Assembly: GCA_947683625.1 (NCBI GenBank) | Contig: CANTUR010000155.1 | Coordinates: forward strand, 992,001 to 1,056,000 | DNA length: 64,000 nt | Reading direction: 5' to 3' | DNA from: Mallotus nudiflorus | Lineage: Eukaryota; Streptophyta; Magnoliopsida; Malpighiales; Euphorbiaceae | Shown: positions 12,486 through 22,597 of the stretch, piece after piece | How the letters are laid out: the number at the start of each line of letters is the position of its first letter | How positions within the stretch are numbered: position 1 is the stretch's first letter | Notes under the pieces: model-generated | Seen by the model: only the letters and a program-made list of their open reading frames with translations | Database searches by the model: none | What the model was told of the DNA's origin: nothing | Translations under genes and position numbers: made by a program

Positions 12486-12612
12486 AAATCTAGGATATTA
12501 CACTTCTGCCCAAAAGTATATATTAAAATTATTAACACTACATATTCCGATGCAGTTTAAAATTATTTAAAAATCTGGGATATTACACTTCTGCCCAAAA
12601 GTATAGAGGTGA
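12443..12612. repeat. 85-bp tandem duplication spanning element end, target site and flank
   Basis: ATTATTAACACTACAT...GATATTACA|CTTCTGCCCAAAAGTATA is present at 12443-12520 and again at 12528-12605, with a few substitutions (CTCGATG/TTCCGATG, CTAGG/CTGGG). The unit includes about 60 bases of the element end, the CTTCT target duplication and 13 bases of interrupted integrase. The duplication therefore happened after insertion. Confidence 0.9.
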
Positions 12613-13705
12613 ATTATACTAATGAAGTATCATTTTAGCCATTTCCACAAAAATTCTATTTTTCCTTTAACTACCTCATTTTGTTGAGGAGTTCTAAAAA
12701 AAGAAAACGTATGTGAAATACCACTTTCATTGCAATAGGTTTTGAAAAATTTATTTTCAAATTCAGTTCCATGATCACTTCTAATAGAAGAAATACAAAA
12801 ACCTTTTTCTTTTTTAACTCTTTTTGCAAAATTTTCAAAAGCTTTAAATGCATCATTCTTTTAAGAAAGAAAACATATCCAAGTAAATTTAGAGTAATCA
12901 TCAATTAATACATATGCATAGTTCATTCCACCAAGACTAGTAACTCTAGTTGGTCCAACAAATCCATATGTATAAGTTTAAGTGGCCTGGAGATTGTTAT
13001 AATATTTTTTAGCTTTAATGAAGACTTGCATTATTTTCCCTTTTAACAAGCATCATAAGGTTTATCCTTGGTGAAATCAAGCTTAGGTAATCCAATTATA
13101 AGTTCATATTTATAAAGATCATTCAAAAACTCAAAATTTTCATGTCCTAAGCTTTTATGTCATGTCCATGTGTCATTAGAAATAGACATTAAGCATTTGA
13201 TGTAATTGTTATCAATTTTATTTAAATGAATAACATAAACATTGTCTATTCTTTCACCACTAAAAATTACTTTATCTTTATCAAGACTACTAACAAAGTA
13301 ATTTCTAGGATAGAAAATCACCTTATTTTCCATATCACATAATTGACTTATACTAAGCAAATTATGTTTAAGACAATCAACAAGCAATACATGATGTATA
13401 GATAATGATTGAGGATTACCTATTTCTTCAATGCCAACTATTTTTCCTTTGGCATTATCTTCAAATGTGACATGTCCTCCATCTTTTACATCAAGCTTGT
13501 TGAATTGTTCCTTGCCTCTTGTCATGTGCCTTAAATATCTACTAAAGATACCACTTACTTTTTGCTCTTGTGGATTTTAAGCACACAAACACAAAATAAT
13601 TTAAGTGTTCTTTTGAACCTAAATCCTTTTTGGTCTAGGTTGGTTAGTTTTAATATAATCCGAAGGAAGAAAATTTATATGTAGTCTTCTATAGAAGCAC
13701 ACATT
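12593..13705 (-). pseudogene. Ty1/copia GAG-pre-integrase and integrase core
   Basis: The minus strand reads, in order: the pre-integrase segment with LLVDCLKHNLLSISQLCD (13160-13525); the zinc-finger end LGHENFEFLNDL..., LPKLDFTKDKPYDAC; RPLKLIHMDLLD; and integrase core remnants to 12671. It closes with EMAKMILH, stop, YNSPLYFWAE, whose conserved FWAEA motif is where the 2.9-kb element inserted. Several stops and frame changes occur. On the other side a solo LTR (13711-15234) separates it from gag. Confidence 0.85.
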
Positions 13706-13710
13706 ATTAG

Positions 13711-15234
13711 TGTTAGTGATATGCACTAGGTCAATCATTTGCGATTATGTATTGACTTTCTTATTCTATTAATAAAGAGGTATTTCATTATCATTTGATT
13801 TTATGATAATTATATGAATGGTTAATTCTTACTAAGGCCATCAAGTATGTGACTTGATAGTTAAACCCTTAAATTAAAATAAGAGTTCTATTCTAATTAT
13901 CCCTAGCCATTTATTCATTATATATAAATATTAAAGTATTAAGGCTAGTATGAAGTTGACTGATGGTTATGTTTTACTAATCATGAATATGAGATATTAA
14001 GTCAACTTATAGGTACATGATGAGAGATCATGTACTAGATTGACCCACTATGAAAATACTACATAGATTATTGTCATAAGTATTTCTCATCACAGTAATT
14101 TTATTTTGGTCATTTGACCTTGAAATCATCATGGATTTCTACATAGCTATTTTATGTTTTGACACATTCTAAAATTGTCTTTAACCGGATGATTAAATAG
14201 GATGTTGTTGGATATGAAATTAGTTATGTGAGGAATGTGAGTGATTTAGAAGGGATTTATTCCTCATTAATATGAGAAAGATATCTATGGGCCCCTTGAT
14301 GAGATAGATTGAAGGAAAATGCATGGCCATGCTGAAATGAATTGATAAAGAGTTATCATTTTCAGTCTACTTGGAATCAAGTCATAAAATTGAACTATAT
14401 AAGGATGACATTCTATGCCCTATGTTCAATTAAGATATCATATGATAAAGGGACGATAAAATTCATTATAATTAGGTTATGTCAGATTATTGACTTCGCA
14501 TGACTTAGGTAGTCATAATGTCTTACTAGAGGCCACTTATGACTTATAGGCCTAAATAGAGATTTATGCTCACAACCAATGTTATGTGAACCTACAAGGT
14601 CACACACTTTGAACAAGCCCAAAATGAATATGGGTTTAATAAGCCTAAAAATAAACTCTGTGGAAATAAATAATTAAAGTGTTTTATTTATTTGTTTATT
14701 TATTTAAGATAAATGTTATTTTAAATAAATAAATAAATAAGATTTCTGATTTATTTTTAAACAAAATTAGAATATAATAAATGGAAATTACCAAAAGGTC
14801 ATTAGTAGGTGAAACCCTAATTTGGAGTCTATAAATATGTTATAATCTCTTGGGTTTCACACACTGGTTTTTCTTGCCTCCAAATTCGTTTTCTTTCTTC
14901 TTAGAAAACAAAGACAGAGTTTTTTTTCTTTTGTTCTTGATTTATGAGACAATCAAGGAGGTTGCTAGCACACACACTCCAATTCATTTTGTAAAGGGTT
15001 GTTCATGTGGATACCTATAGAGGATGCATCCTTTTGGAGGATGCAAAAGGCTCGAGGTAAGGTGTCACCAGTGTGAACCTCCTCTCATCCTTCCAAAAAA
15101 TCTTACCTCTTTTGTGTTTTGGTGAGATTCTTGAAATCCTAGATTTAATCAAGTAATCGAATTACATGGATCTAGGTTTGGGAATGTGATAAATTTTTAA
15201 TTTTTCCGCTACATTTGTATCACAAAACCCAACA
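13711..15234 (+). mobile_element. Solo LTR, family A copy 2
   Basis: This 1524-bp segment starts TGTTAGTGATATGC, ends AACCCAACA, and is flanked by a perfect 5-bp duplication ATTAG (13706-13710 and 15235-15239). It contains a TATA-like CTATAAATATG at about 14831-14841 on the plus strand. It is related over its length to 46889-48411 and, inverted, to 4728-6243. No internal region or partner LTR is present, hence a solo LTR. It lies within the gag zinc knuckle of the minus-strand copia element. Confidence 0.88.
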
Positions 15235-15239
15235 ATTAG

Positions 15240-17160
15240 TGTGTCCTTTGATCATGCAATACAAACATACAACATTTGCAAACTTATTTCTTCTAGGAGC
15301 ATATGATTGTTTAGTAAATGAAAAATGTCTTTGATATTGTGGTGGTGTATGTCTCCATTTATTTTGAGTCATAGTCTAAGACATAAATTGTTAATGGCAA
15401 TGTGTATTTTGATAGGTTTATGTAACATGTTTAGGTGCATTGTGTTGTGCAATATACTTATGAGTGTTGTGTCTAATATACATGTAAGCATATTTAGGTT
15501 GTGCTTTTCTAGCATGAGACTTACCCCTTTATGCCATATAGGATTGAGTCTTATGAGACTTTCTCTAATATTTAGCACATGAGACTTATTAAATTTAAAA
15601 GCTTAAGTCTTAATTGGTTTAGAGGTAAAAGGAGTAAAATTAAGTAATGCTTTAACAAAATTTATATGTGATGATGATGAGGAAAAGGGCATTCCATTTA
15701 CATATCCAATTTCAAGTGTGTTACCATGGAGTTTTTAAGAGTCAAAAAGATTATATAAACTCTCTTTTCCTTTTTAGAATTTGGAAATGAAATTCTTCAA
15801 TTATAATACCTCATTAGAAAGCTTATGATTTTTATCACTTGCTTTCTTGAGTTACTCTTTTAAAGAATTAGGAGATTTTAAATCACCAATAAGTTTATCA
15901 TTTGTTTTAAAAAATTCATTTTTTAAATTCTCAAATTCCTTAGTTAAGCTATTTAACTCATGTTTATAATGCTTCTTTCTAGAAAGTAAGCTTTTGCATT
16001 TAAGCAAGAGTTTCCTCACCACATCATCATCACAATAATCATTATAATCATCTAAGGAAGAATAAGAAATAGATGGTACCTCATTTTTATTTTTAAGAGC
16101 CATGAAGTAAAAGTTGGCCATTTTTTTATTGTTCCTCTTCCTTTTCAGATTCGGAGGAGTCATCCCAAGCAACTTTAAAGGCCTTTCTTTGCTCTTTTGC
16201 TCCTTTGTTATTGTTTTTAAGTTTGGGGTACTCATTATGGATGTGACCCAGTTTCTTGCATTTATAGCAAGTAACTTCTTTAGTTTTCTACTTACCTTCC
16301 CCTTTATACTTCTTGTTAAAGTATCTTATTATTGAGAAATTTTTCTTTCTTAAAAACTTCTTAAAGTTCCTAGTGAGCTTGGCAATATCACCATCTTCAT
16401 CACTAGAATCTTCAATATTTTCATCTTCACTTTCTTCTTATGAAACCTTTAATGCAATGTTCTTTTTTTTCTCTTCCTTCTCTTCTTGCTCTTCACCTCT
16501 TTACTTAATTGTGAGCTATGTATTAAGAGCTTACCAATAAGCACATCAGTTGGGACGGTGGAGAGGTTTTGAGCTTCCTCAATTAAAATGACTCAAGATT
16601 CCCAATGCTTCTAAGGAAGGATTCTTAGAATCTTGTTGTTCACCTCTTCCTTGGTGAAATGTCTATCAAGTTTTTTTAGGGTTGTGAGAAGAGCATTTAG
16701 TCAATTTGTCATCTCTATGATTAACTCTTGAGCCTTCATCTTGAAGAGTTCATATTCATACATGTGAAGTTGAGCCTTCTTGCTTCTAACTTACACATTG
16801 CCTTCATAATGATTTTCCAAGGTCTCCCACATTTCCTTGATTGACATGAAATATTAAAGCTTGCCTCCTTCTTCTCTTGTCATGGAAAAGACTAGAGTGA
16901 TCAAAGCCTTTTTATTTTTATGATTTTCCTCCTTTTATTCATTATTATATTAGCTTATTGCAATAGTAATTACCATATCATTAATGGTTATTGTAGTGGT
17001 TCCCAACCTTTTAGGACAATATCCCAAAGTTTGATGGAATCACAATCAAAGTATAGCTCATCCATTTTGAACTTCCAATGAAGATAGTCACTACCATCGA
17101 AGAATGGTCTAAGTGAAGAAATATTTTGTGATTCACTCCCCATAGTCTTGTATTCTAGCA
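15240..17160 (-). pseudogene. Ty1/copia gag with split CCHC zinc knuckle
   Basis: The order on the minus strand is capsid-like remnants (16235-17150), then MANFYFMALKNKNE with a Ser/Tyr/Asp-rich stretch, a long charged helix (LLLKCKSLLSRKKHYKHELN...LTKEFENLKNEF, 15852-16235), and the zinc knuckle CLYCMIKGH at about 15241-15280. The last part of the knuckle (TNNVC) is beyond the solo LTR, so C-x2-C-x4-H-x4-C is split after the His. Gag binds element RNA and forms the particle. Stops and frameshifts are frequent. The domain order and the coiled helix match the SIRE/Maximus group. Confidence 0.75.
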
Positions 17161-17180
17161 ATGAAGTTCTTAGAATTCAA

Positions 17181-17192
17181 GCTTTGATACTA
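17181..17192 (-). other. Copia primer-binding site (initiator Met tRNA type, one mismatch)
   Basis: The minus strand reads TAGTATCAAAGC, close to TGGTATCAGAGC, the plant PBS that pairs with the 3' end of initiator Met tRNA. It lies 8 bases inside the LTR end at 17201 and sets the 5' end of the copia element. Confidence 0.75.
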
Positions 17193-17200
17193 AATGAAAA

Positions 17201-18292
17201 TGTCTTAGAGGGGGGGTGAATAAGGCAAATAAATAATAAATGAAAATTAAAAGAATTCTTTTCAAGAATTGAAAGAATGTTGAGAAGGGAAAATGATGAA
17301 CACAATAATTTAAGGAGTTTAGATTCTCAACAATCCTATGTCTCCACTTAACTTATCCTTAAGTTAGGATTTTCAATTCCCATAATCTTATTCATAAGAT
17401 TTGAGATTACACAAGAGTTTGAGGCTCACTCTTTTAACTTGATAACTTGAGTTTTACAAGGCTCACTCAAAAACCAAACCCCAAGTGTTTCAATAGTAAA
17501 CACTTAAACTAATTCCACTAGAATAGAATCTCACTTCTCATTTTCTTAATCCTAGAAAATAGAAGAATAAGAATATATATTCTAACACTCACCAACTCAC
17601 AAGAGTTTTACAAATATAAAATGAAATTGAATAGAGTTTTTAGAGCTTAACTGAATGCTTAAGAGAATATAATGAGTAAACAAGTTTCTTAACCTTTCAA
17701 TTGAACTCTATAGGTTGTTTATATAAATAAACAACTCAAATTATGGCTATTGGAGGCATTGATTATGTCTCCAATGTCTATAATTAATTTTTGAATTAAA
17801 CTTAGACTTTTATAACTGAAATAATGCTCACAATCATAAGGAAGAAGTCCTAGCTTGTAAGGATCAAAATTAGAGTCGTTGCCTTTGAAATTTTGTAAAA
17901 AAATGCTCGTTATGAGCTATCAAGAGGATGCTCACAAGCTAAGTGTGGTTGCTCATGACCGTGAGCACTCCTAATGAGTGTCGCTGTCCGAAATGGCTCA
18001 AAATGAGCACCCAAGGGGGACAACTCCTGAGATGCTTGTGAGTAGACACTTGTAAGTTGAAAAATGTGTCTTTTTGGTATATAATTACTTCTTAAAGATT
18101 AAGGACTTGCATAGTTTGAAATACTTCATCAAAATGTATATTAATACTCTTCTATGGAGTATTACATTGTCTCCAATCATTAAACAATTAATCTTGATAC
18201 TTGATCAACTTCCTATATACACTTAAATGAAATCATTAGAATCTAAATTGTTTGTCAAAGTCCAAAATTAGGAATTGTGTAAATGGTCAACA
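17201..18292 (-). mobile_element. 5' LTR of the SIRE/Maximus-like copia element
   Basis: On the minus strand the LTR starts TGTTGACCATTTACACAATTCC at 18292 and ends CACCCCCCCTCTAAGACA at 17201, immediately before the primer site. A CCCCC(C)TCTAAGACA end next to ATTTGGTATCAGAGC is characteristic of SIRE-type elements. The flank beyond 18292 is ATATT. The matching 3' LTR was not found, so the target duplication cannot be tested. A short hairpin TGCTCATGACCGTGAGCA lies inside at about 17949. Confidence 0.7.
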
Positions 18293-19890
18293 ATATTACA
18301 TAAGTCACATTAGTATTGTAATGATTAGTAAATTTGAGTCAATGTCAATATGATAAATTCTAATTAATATAGTGTTGATTATATATTCCTATTAGAGTAG
18401 TGTGAATTCTAAACCAACATGATTTAAATTTATTTTGATGTTCAAAATAAAAAATATTTAGTTACTGTAATTATTATTACAATAAAGTTAAAAAAATATT
18501 AATTAATTTGATAAAAATTGGATGAATTCAAAACTATATTATCGGTTTAGGGATCAAATAGAACTTTTAATTTTTTTTCATATTAGTCTATTTAACAGTA
18601 AATTAAACAATAGAAATGTAATAATTTAATAGATCAAAACCTAAGGAATATTATAGTAATTATTAAAACTACAAAGATTCAATAATATAATAGGTTAAAC
18701 CTCAAGAATGTTATAACAATTAAATGCATATATTATAATAAATAAATATTATAATATAACAATAATAAATAGAACACAAATTATTATTGAATAATTTGTG
18801 TACTTATCGTTATATCAAAATATTTGTTAAAATTTATATTTATTAAACAATAAATAATTATTTTTTATATAACAATTAATAAGAAAAATCTTACATGCAT
18901 ACATACACTCATAAACTTTATAGCTAAAATTTTCAAATTTTATTTATATACATTCAATATGCAATATTTTAAAGTTACAACTTTTCATATAAATAAATAT
19001 TAAATTATGATTACTTATTTTGACACAAAAAATTAATTAAGATATATAATAAATAAATAAATAATAAAATTACTCTAAAAAAATAATGATTTTATTAATA
19101 TGAGTTCATAGAAAGTTTACTTATAGTTTATAATTTAAAAAGGGGATGAATGATGAATACTAAAAGTATATATATTTGAAAACTCATATAAAATTATTGT
19201 GAGTTCAAATTTGAATATGGAAGAAGAATATTTAAATTTAAAAAATTAATTAAGAAAAAAATTAAATCGAATAAATACTAACTATTTTTAAAAATAGTTA
19301 AATTTGAATCAAAACTTAAGTAAAAGTAGAGAACTAATCTTAAAAATAATTGAACTAAATAATTAAATAAAAGTACTCACCCTTATGTTGCCTCTGATGT
19401 ATCTTCTGTGTAATGTACATACTCAAAGAATGACTATTCGAATTGAATCTGTTAAGAAAAAATAAGCATGTCAATATTATATGAAAATATAAATGAACAA
19501 AAATCACATTATGCATTTCAAAACTATTAGAAATAGGGACTTACTTGTCAACATTGATACTGATCAATGTTTAGATAAGAGAGTCATCAGACTTTACAGA
19601 GGCTATCATCTGAGGGATAAGAAGTAATAGAAGGTGAAGGCTAAGGAAAGATTAGGATGAGAAAGAGTAGGCTAAAAACAGGTGGAGGAGTAACAAGGGA
19701 ATGAACATCATTACTGACGAGTGTTTATGATGAATCTAGCTGAGAAGTAGAAAGGGTGGTTATTGATACTCAAATTTCAACTGTTCTCCAAATTATCCAA
19801 TAATGATGGTCTTTATCAACAAGACAAAGGATGATTTCTCTAGAAGTCATCCCGAGTAAGATAAAAACCCCAAAAAATTCCTAAAATACC
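18293..19890. other. Non-coding AT-rich stretch
   Basis: No gene is supported. At about 18620-18765 two loosely similar ~58-bp units (TAATAGATCAAAACCTAAGGAATATTATA and TAATAGGTTAAACCTCAAGAATGTTATA) follow each other. The remainder is simple AT-rich sequence. Confidence 0.4.
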
Positions 19891-20004
19891 CTAAAAATAC
19901 TCACCCAACCCTAAAAACCACTCATGATAGGTTCGAGGATAAGAAGTAATGTGAAACCAAAGTAAAGTGTGATTATTCAGCACATCGCATGAGTATGGGA
20001 TGAT

Positions 20005-20107
20005 CCCACACTCGTGGGTCGTTAAGAAACACAAATAGGTTATCAACCCATACTTATGGGTTGTGTTGAATGACCCACTTATGTGGGAAATGACCCACAC
20101 TTGTGGG
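20005..20107. repeat. Cluster of four 14-bp near-palindromes CCCA(N)6TGGG
   Basis: CCCACACTCGTGGG (20005), CCCATACTTATGGG (20047), CCCACTTATGTGGG (20074) and CCCACACTTGTGGG (20094) fall within about 100 bases. Each can pair with itself. Spacing is 42, 27 and 20, so this is not a simple tandem array. Repeated palindromes could be protein-binding sites or cruciform-prone TE DNA. No function is shown. The minus frame at 19891-20124 across them has no recognised domain. Confidence 0.7.
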
Positions 20108-20559
20108 TTAAGCATCCCATGCACGAAAGATGAGTCTAGAACCTATAAAAACTCAAAATTTACCCATTTTGGGGAATTTTTTTAGGAACTTGAATAAATA
20201 GATTTAAGGACACTATTTAGGACAAATTTTAACACTGTTTTTAAACTATTACTAACCTCAAGCTCTTACTATCAAGAGGAACGACAAGTGGAAACCAATT
20301 AACCAAACACTACAAACCCCTTTTTTATTCATTTTTTAGGATTTGTAGCACTCTTTTTAACCAAACCAAACCACATCTTGCTAAGAGCGCACTATAAGGA
20401 TATATCCCTCTGAGGATCCTTAAACCATTTTAATAAAAATTACATTTTTTTGTTTGCAAATTGTTTCTCTCTTCTTCTCCTAATTTTATTTTTATTTTTA
20501 TCATTTTTGCATTCATCTTATTTATTTTATTGATTTTTATGGTGAAATTGTGATTTTAG

Positions 20560-21370
20560 TGTTAAAGTGTGTATGTTTATCATAAAAATCATACATTAAT
20601 GATAAAGTTGGCATTTTTATTATTCTTATTTTTATTCTTTTTGTTTTGAATTTTTGCAGTTTTATCATAAAATTCAAATTTCTAAGGTAAAAATTGTGTT
20701 TTATCATTTTTACTATATTCATTATTTTTTCTCTTTTATTTTGAATTTTTGCATTTTTCATCATAAAGTTTATATTTTTATGATGAAATTTGCATTTTTA
20801 TTATTTCTACTATTTTTGTTCTTTTTATTTTTATTTTTTTTTCATTTTTATTATAAATTCATATTTTTATGGTAAAAATTACATTTTATTATTTTTGTTC
20901 TTTTTATTTTTATTTTTTTTCATTTTTATTATAAATTCATATTTTTATGGTAAAAATTACATTTTATTATTTTTGTTCTTTTTATCTTGAAATTTTAGCA
21001 TTTTTATCATAAAATTCATATTTTTATGGTAAAAATTGCATTATTATTATTTTTTTTCATTTTTTTATTTTTCTCATAAAATTCATATTTTAGGGTAAAA
21101 ATTGCATATTTATTATTTTTGTTCTTTTTATTTTGAAATTTTGCATTTTTTTATTATAACCTCATATCTTTTTATGGTGAAAATTGCATTTTTGTTATTT
21201 TTACTATTTCTATTCTTTTTATTATAAATTTTTATACTTTTATCATAAAGTTCATATTTTTATGGTGGAAAATGCAATTTTATTGATTTTTCTCTTTTTA
21301 TCATAAGTTTTGTATTTTTCATCCTAAAGATTTTATTTTTATGATAAAAATTATATTGTGGCACCAAGAT
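20560..21370. repeat. Diverged minisatellite of ~78-100-bp units
   Basis: The unit contains TTCATATTTTTATGGTAAAAATT(G/A)CATTTT.TTATTTTTGTTCTTTTTATTTT. The two best-preserved units (from 20871 and 20949) are exactly 78 bases apart. At least eight further diverged versions can be followed from about 20570 to 21360. Long phenylalanine/tyrosine-rich frames in both directions are by-products of the T-rich repeat. Confidence 0.85.
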
Positions 21371-22590
21371 ATTTAGATTATTCATCTTACATCATGCATT
21401 CTCATTAGCATCTTTATTTGTTGGTTTGTTTTAATGCTTTTTGTTGTTTTAATTATTTCTCTTTTCACTATTATTTTTATTTATTTCCTATGGATGAAAT
21501 ATACAAAATTATTAAAAGTGTGTGTTATGGCTTGTGGATAAATAGGATTAATGATTCGTGTCGGGGCACACGAGCTTAGGCGACTATTTACTGGTTGTTA
21601 TTGATATAGGAGGGTATGTCTGATAGGCTATGTAAATTGGAGTCGCCACCCAACTTTGGTTAAGAAACAAAAAAGTAAGTGCTCTTTCTCTACTAAAGAT
21701 TATGGGATTGGGGGTTAGCATCTATTTATCTTGTTTCTTATTTATACATTATTTAATCACTTATTCCTCCACCCTAGTTTCGATTTTAATAATGTATTTG
21801 CCACACTTGATTATTAGTCAATTTAAGATTGCATTAAATTGGAAATTGGAATGTGGAATGATTGAATTTTGTGCACATACATCACAAATATAAGCAAGAG
21901 TAAGCAAATATTAACCAATCATGATCAACCAAGAAAATTAACAATGCAAACAAATAGGCAAGTAGCAAATAACACACAAACACACAAGGAATAATAAATG
22001 AAAGAAAGAAAACAAAGTAAACAAAATAGAATAAAAGAAAAAAAGATAAAAAAGATTAAGGATTACAACCTTTGGAATGGCCTATTTTAATAAATACATA
22101 TAAAATAGAAAAATAAAAAGGGAATCAGGATTAAGGATTACATCACTTGAGAAATTCCTTATTCTATTAATTACATAAAAATATAAAATAAAAGAAAATT
22201 CTTATTCTAATAAACCTGCAAAACAAAGGTTAGTTCACAAGCACTTGCGAGCACACATCACATTTATAATAATTTTATACATTTTATCCATTCACATGAT
22301 AAGTAAAGGTGATAAAGAAAAACAAAAATAATTAAAATAATGAAAGCATTTAGATAAATAAACAAATAAGGATGCTAATAAAAGATATACATTATGCAAG
22401 ATTTATAATTAAAATATTTTGGTGCAAAAAAAATGCCATTTTTATTGTGAAAATATAATTTTACGATAAAAATGCGAGGGAATTAAAATAAAGAAAAATA
22501 AAATAAAAACTAAATAACCAAGTAATAAAAATACTAATAAAATTATAGTACTTGGCCAATCCTACTATTCCCATATAGCCTCCGTCCAAG
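21371..22590. other. Non-coding AT-rich stretch with a GGAGTCGCCACCC motif
   Basis: No gene is supported. The 13-mer GGAGTCGCCACCC at 21639-21651 shares its core with 2442-2452. At 22060-22200 there are two related units around AAGGATTACA(A/T)C.....TATTTTA/CTATTAATTACATA(T)AAAATA. The segment precedes the CACTA transposase and could hold the lost 5' part of that element, but no CACTA terminal inverted repeat was identified. Confidence 0.35.
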
Positions 22591-22597
22591 GATATGT

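Larger units (their letters stand above)
9648..12587 (+). mobile_element. 2.9-kb LTR-like insertion (TGTCACGACCC...ATATTACA), probable long solo LTR
   Basis: The segment starts TGTCACGACCC, ends GGATATTACA, and is flanked by a perfect 5-bp duplication CTTCT (9643-9647 and 12588-12592). It lies exactly inside the copia integrase codons for FWAEA|INTSC, and the frame resumes on both sides. TG...CA ends with a 5-bp target duplication and no pol genes fit a long solo LTR, possibly of a Ty3/gypsy element. Orientation is not certain. Inside, GGCCCCGAGACACTA(A/G)GTCAA(C/T)CGAGCTCCA occurs twice (near 10332 and 10390). The last 85 bases are tandemly duplicated together with the target site. Confidence 0.75.

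Noticed and set aside
20308..20330. CACTACAAACCCC as a terminal repeat of the CACTA element
   Set aside because: No matching inverted copy or 3-bp target duplication was found downstream of 24960.
20537..20990. Several Phe/Tyr-rich frames that look like membrane proteins
   Set aside because: They are readings of the T-rich ~78-bp minisatellite and change with repeat phase.
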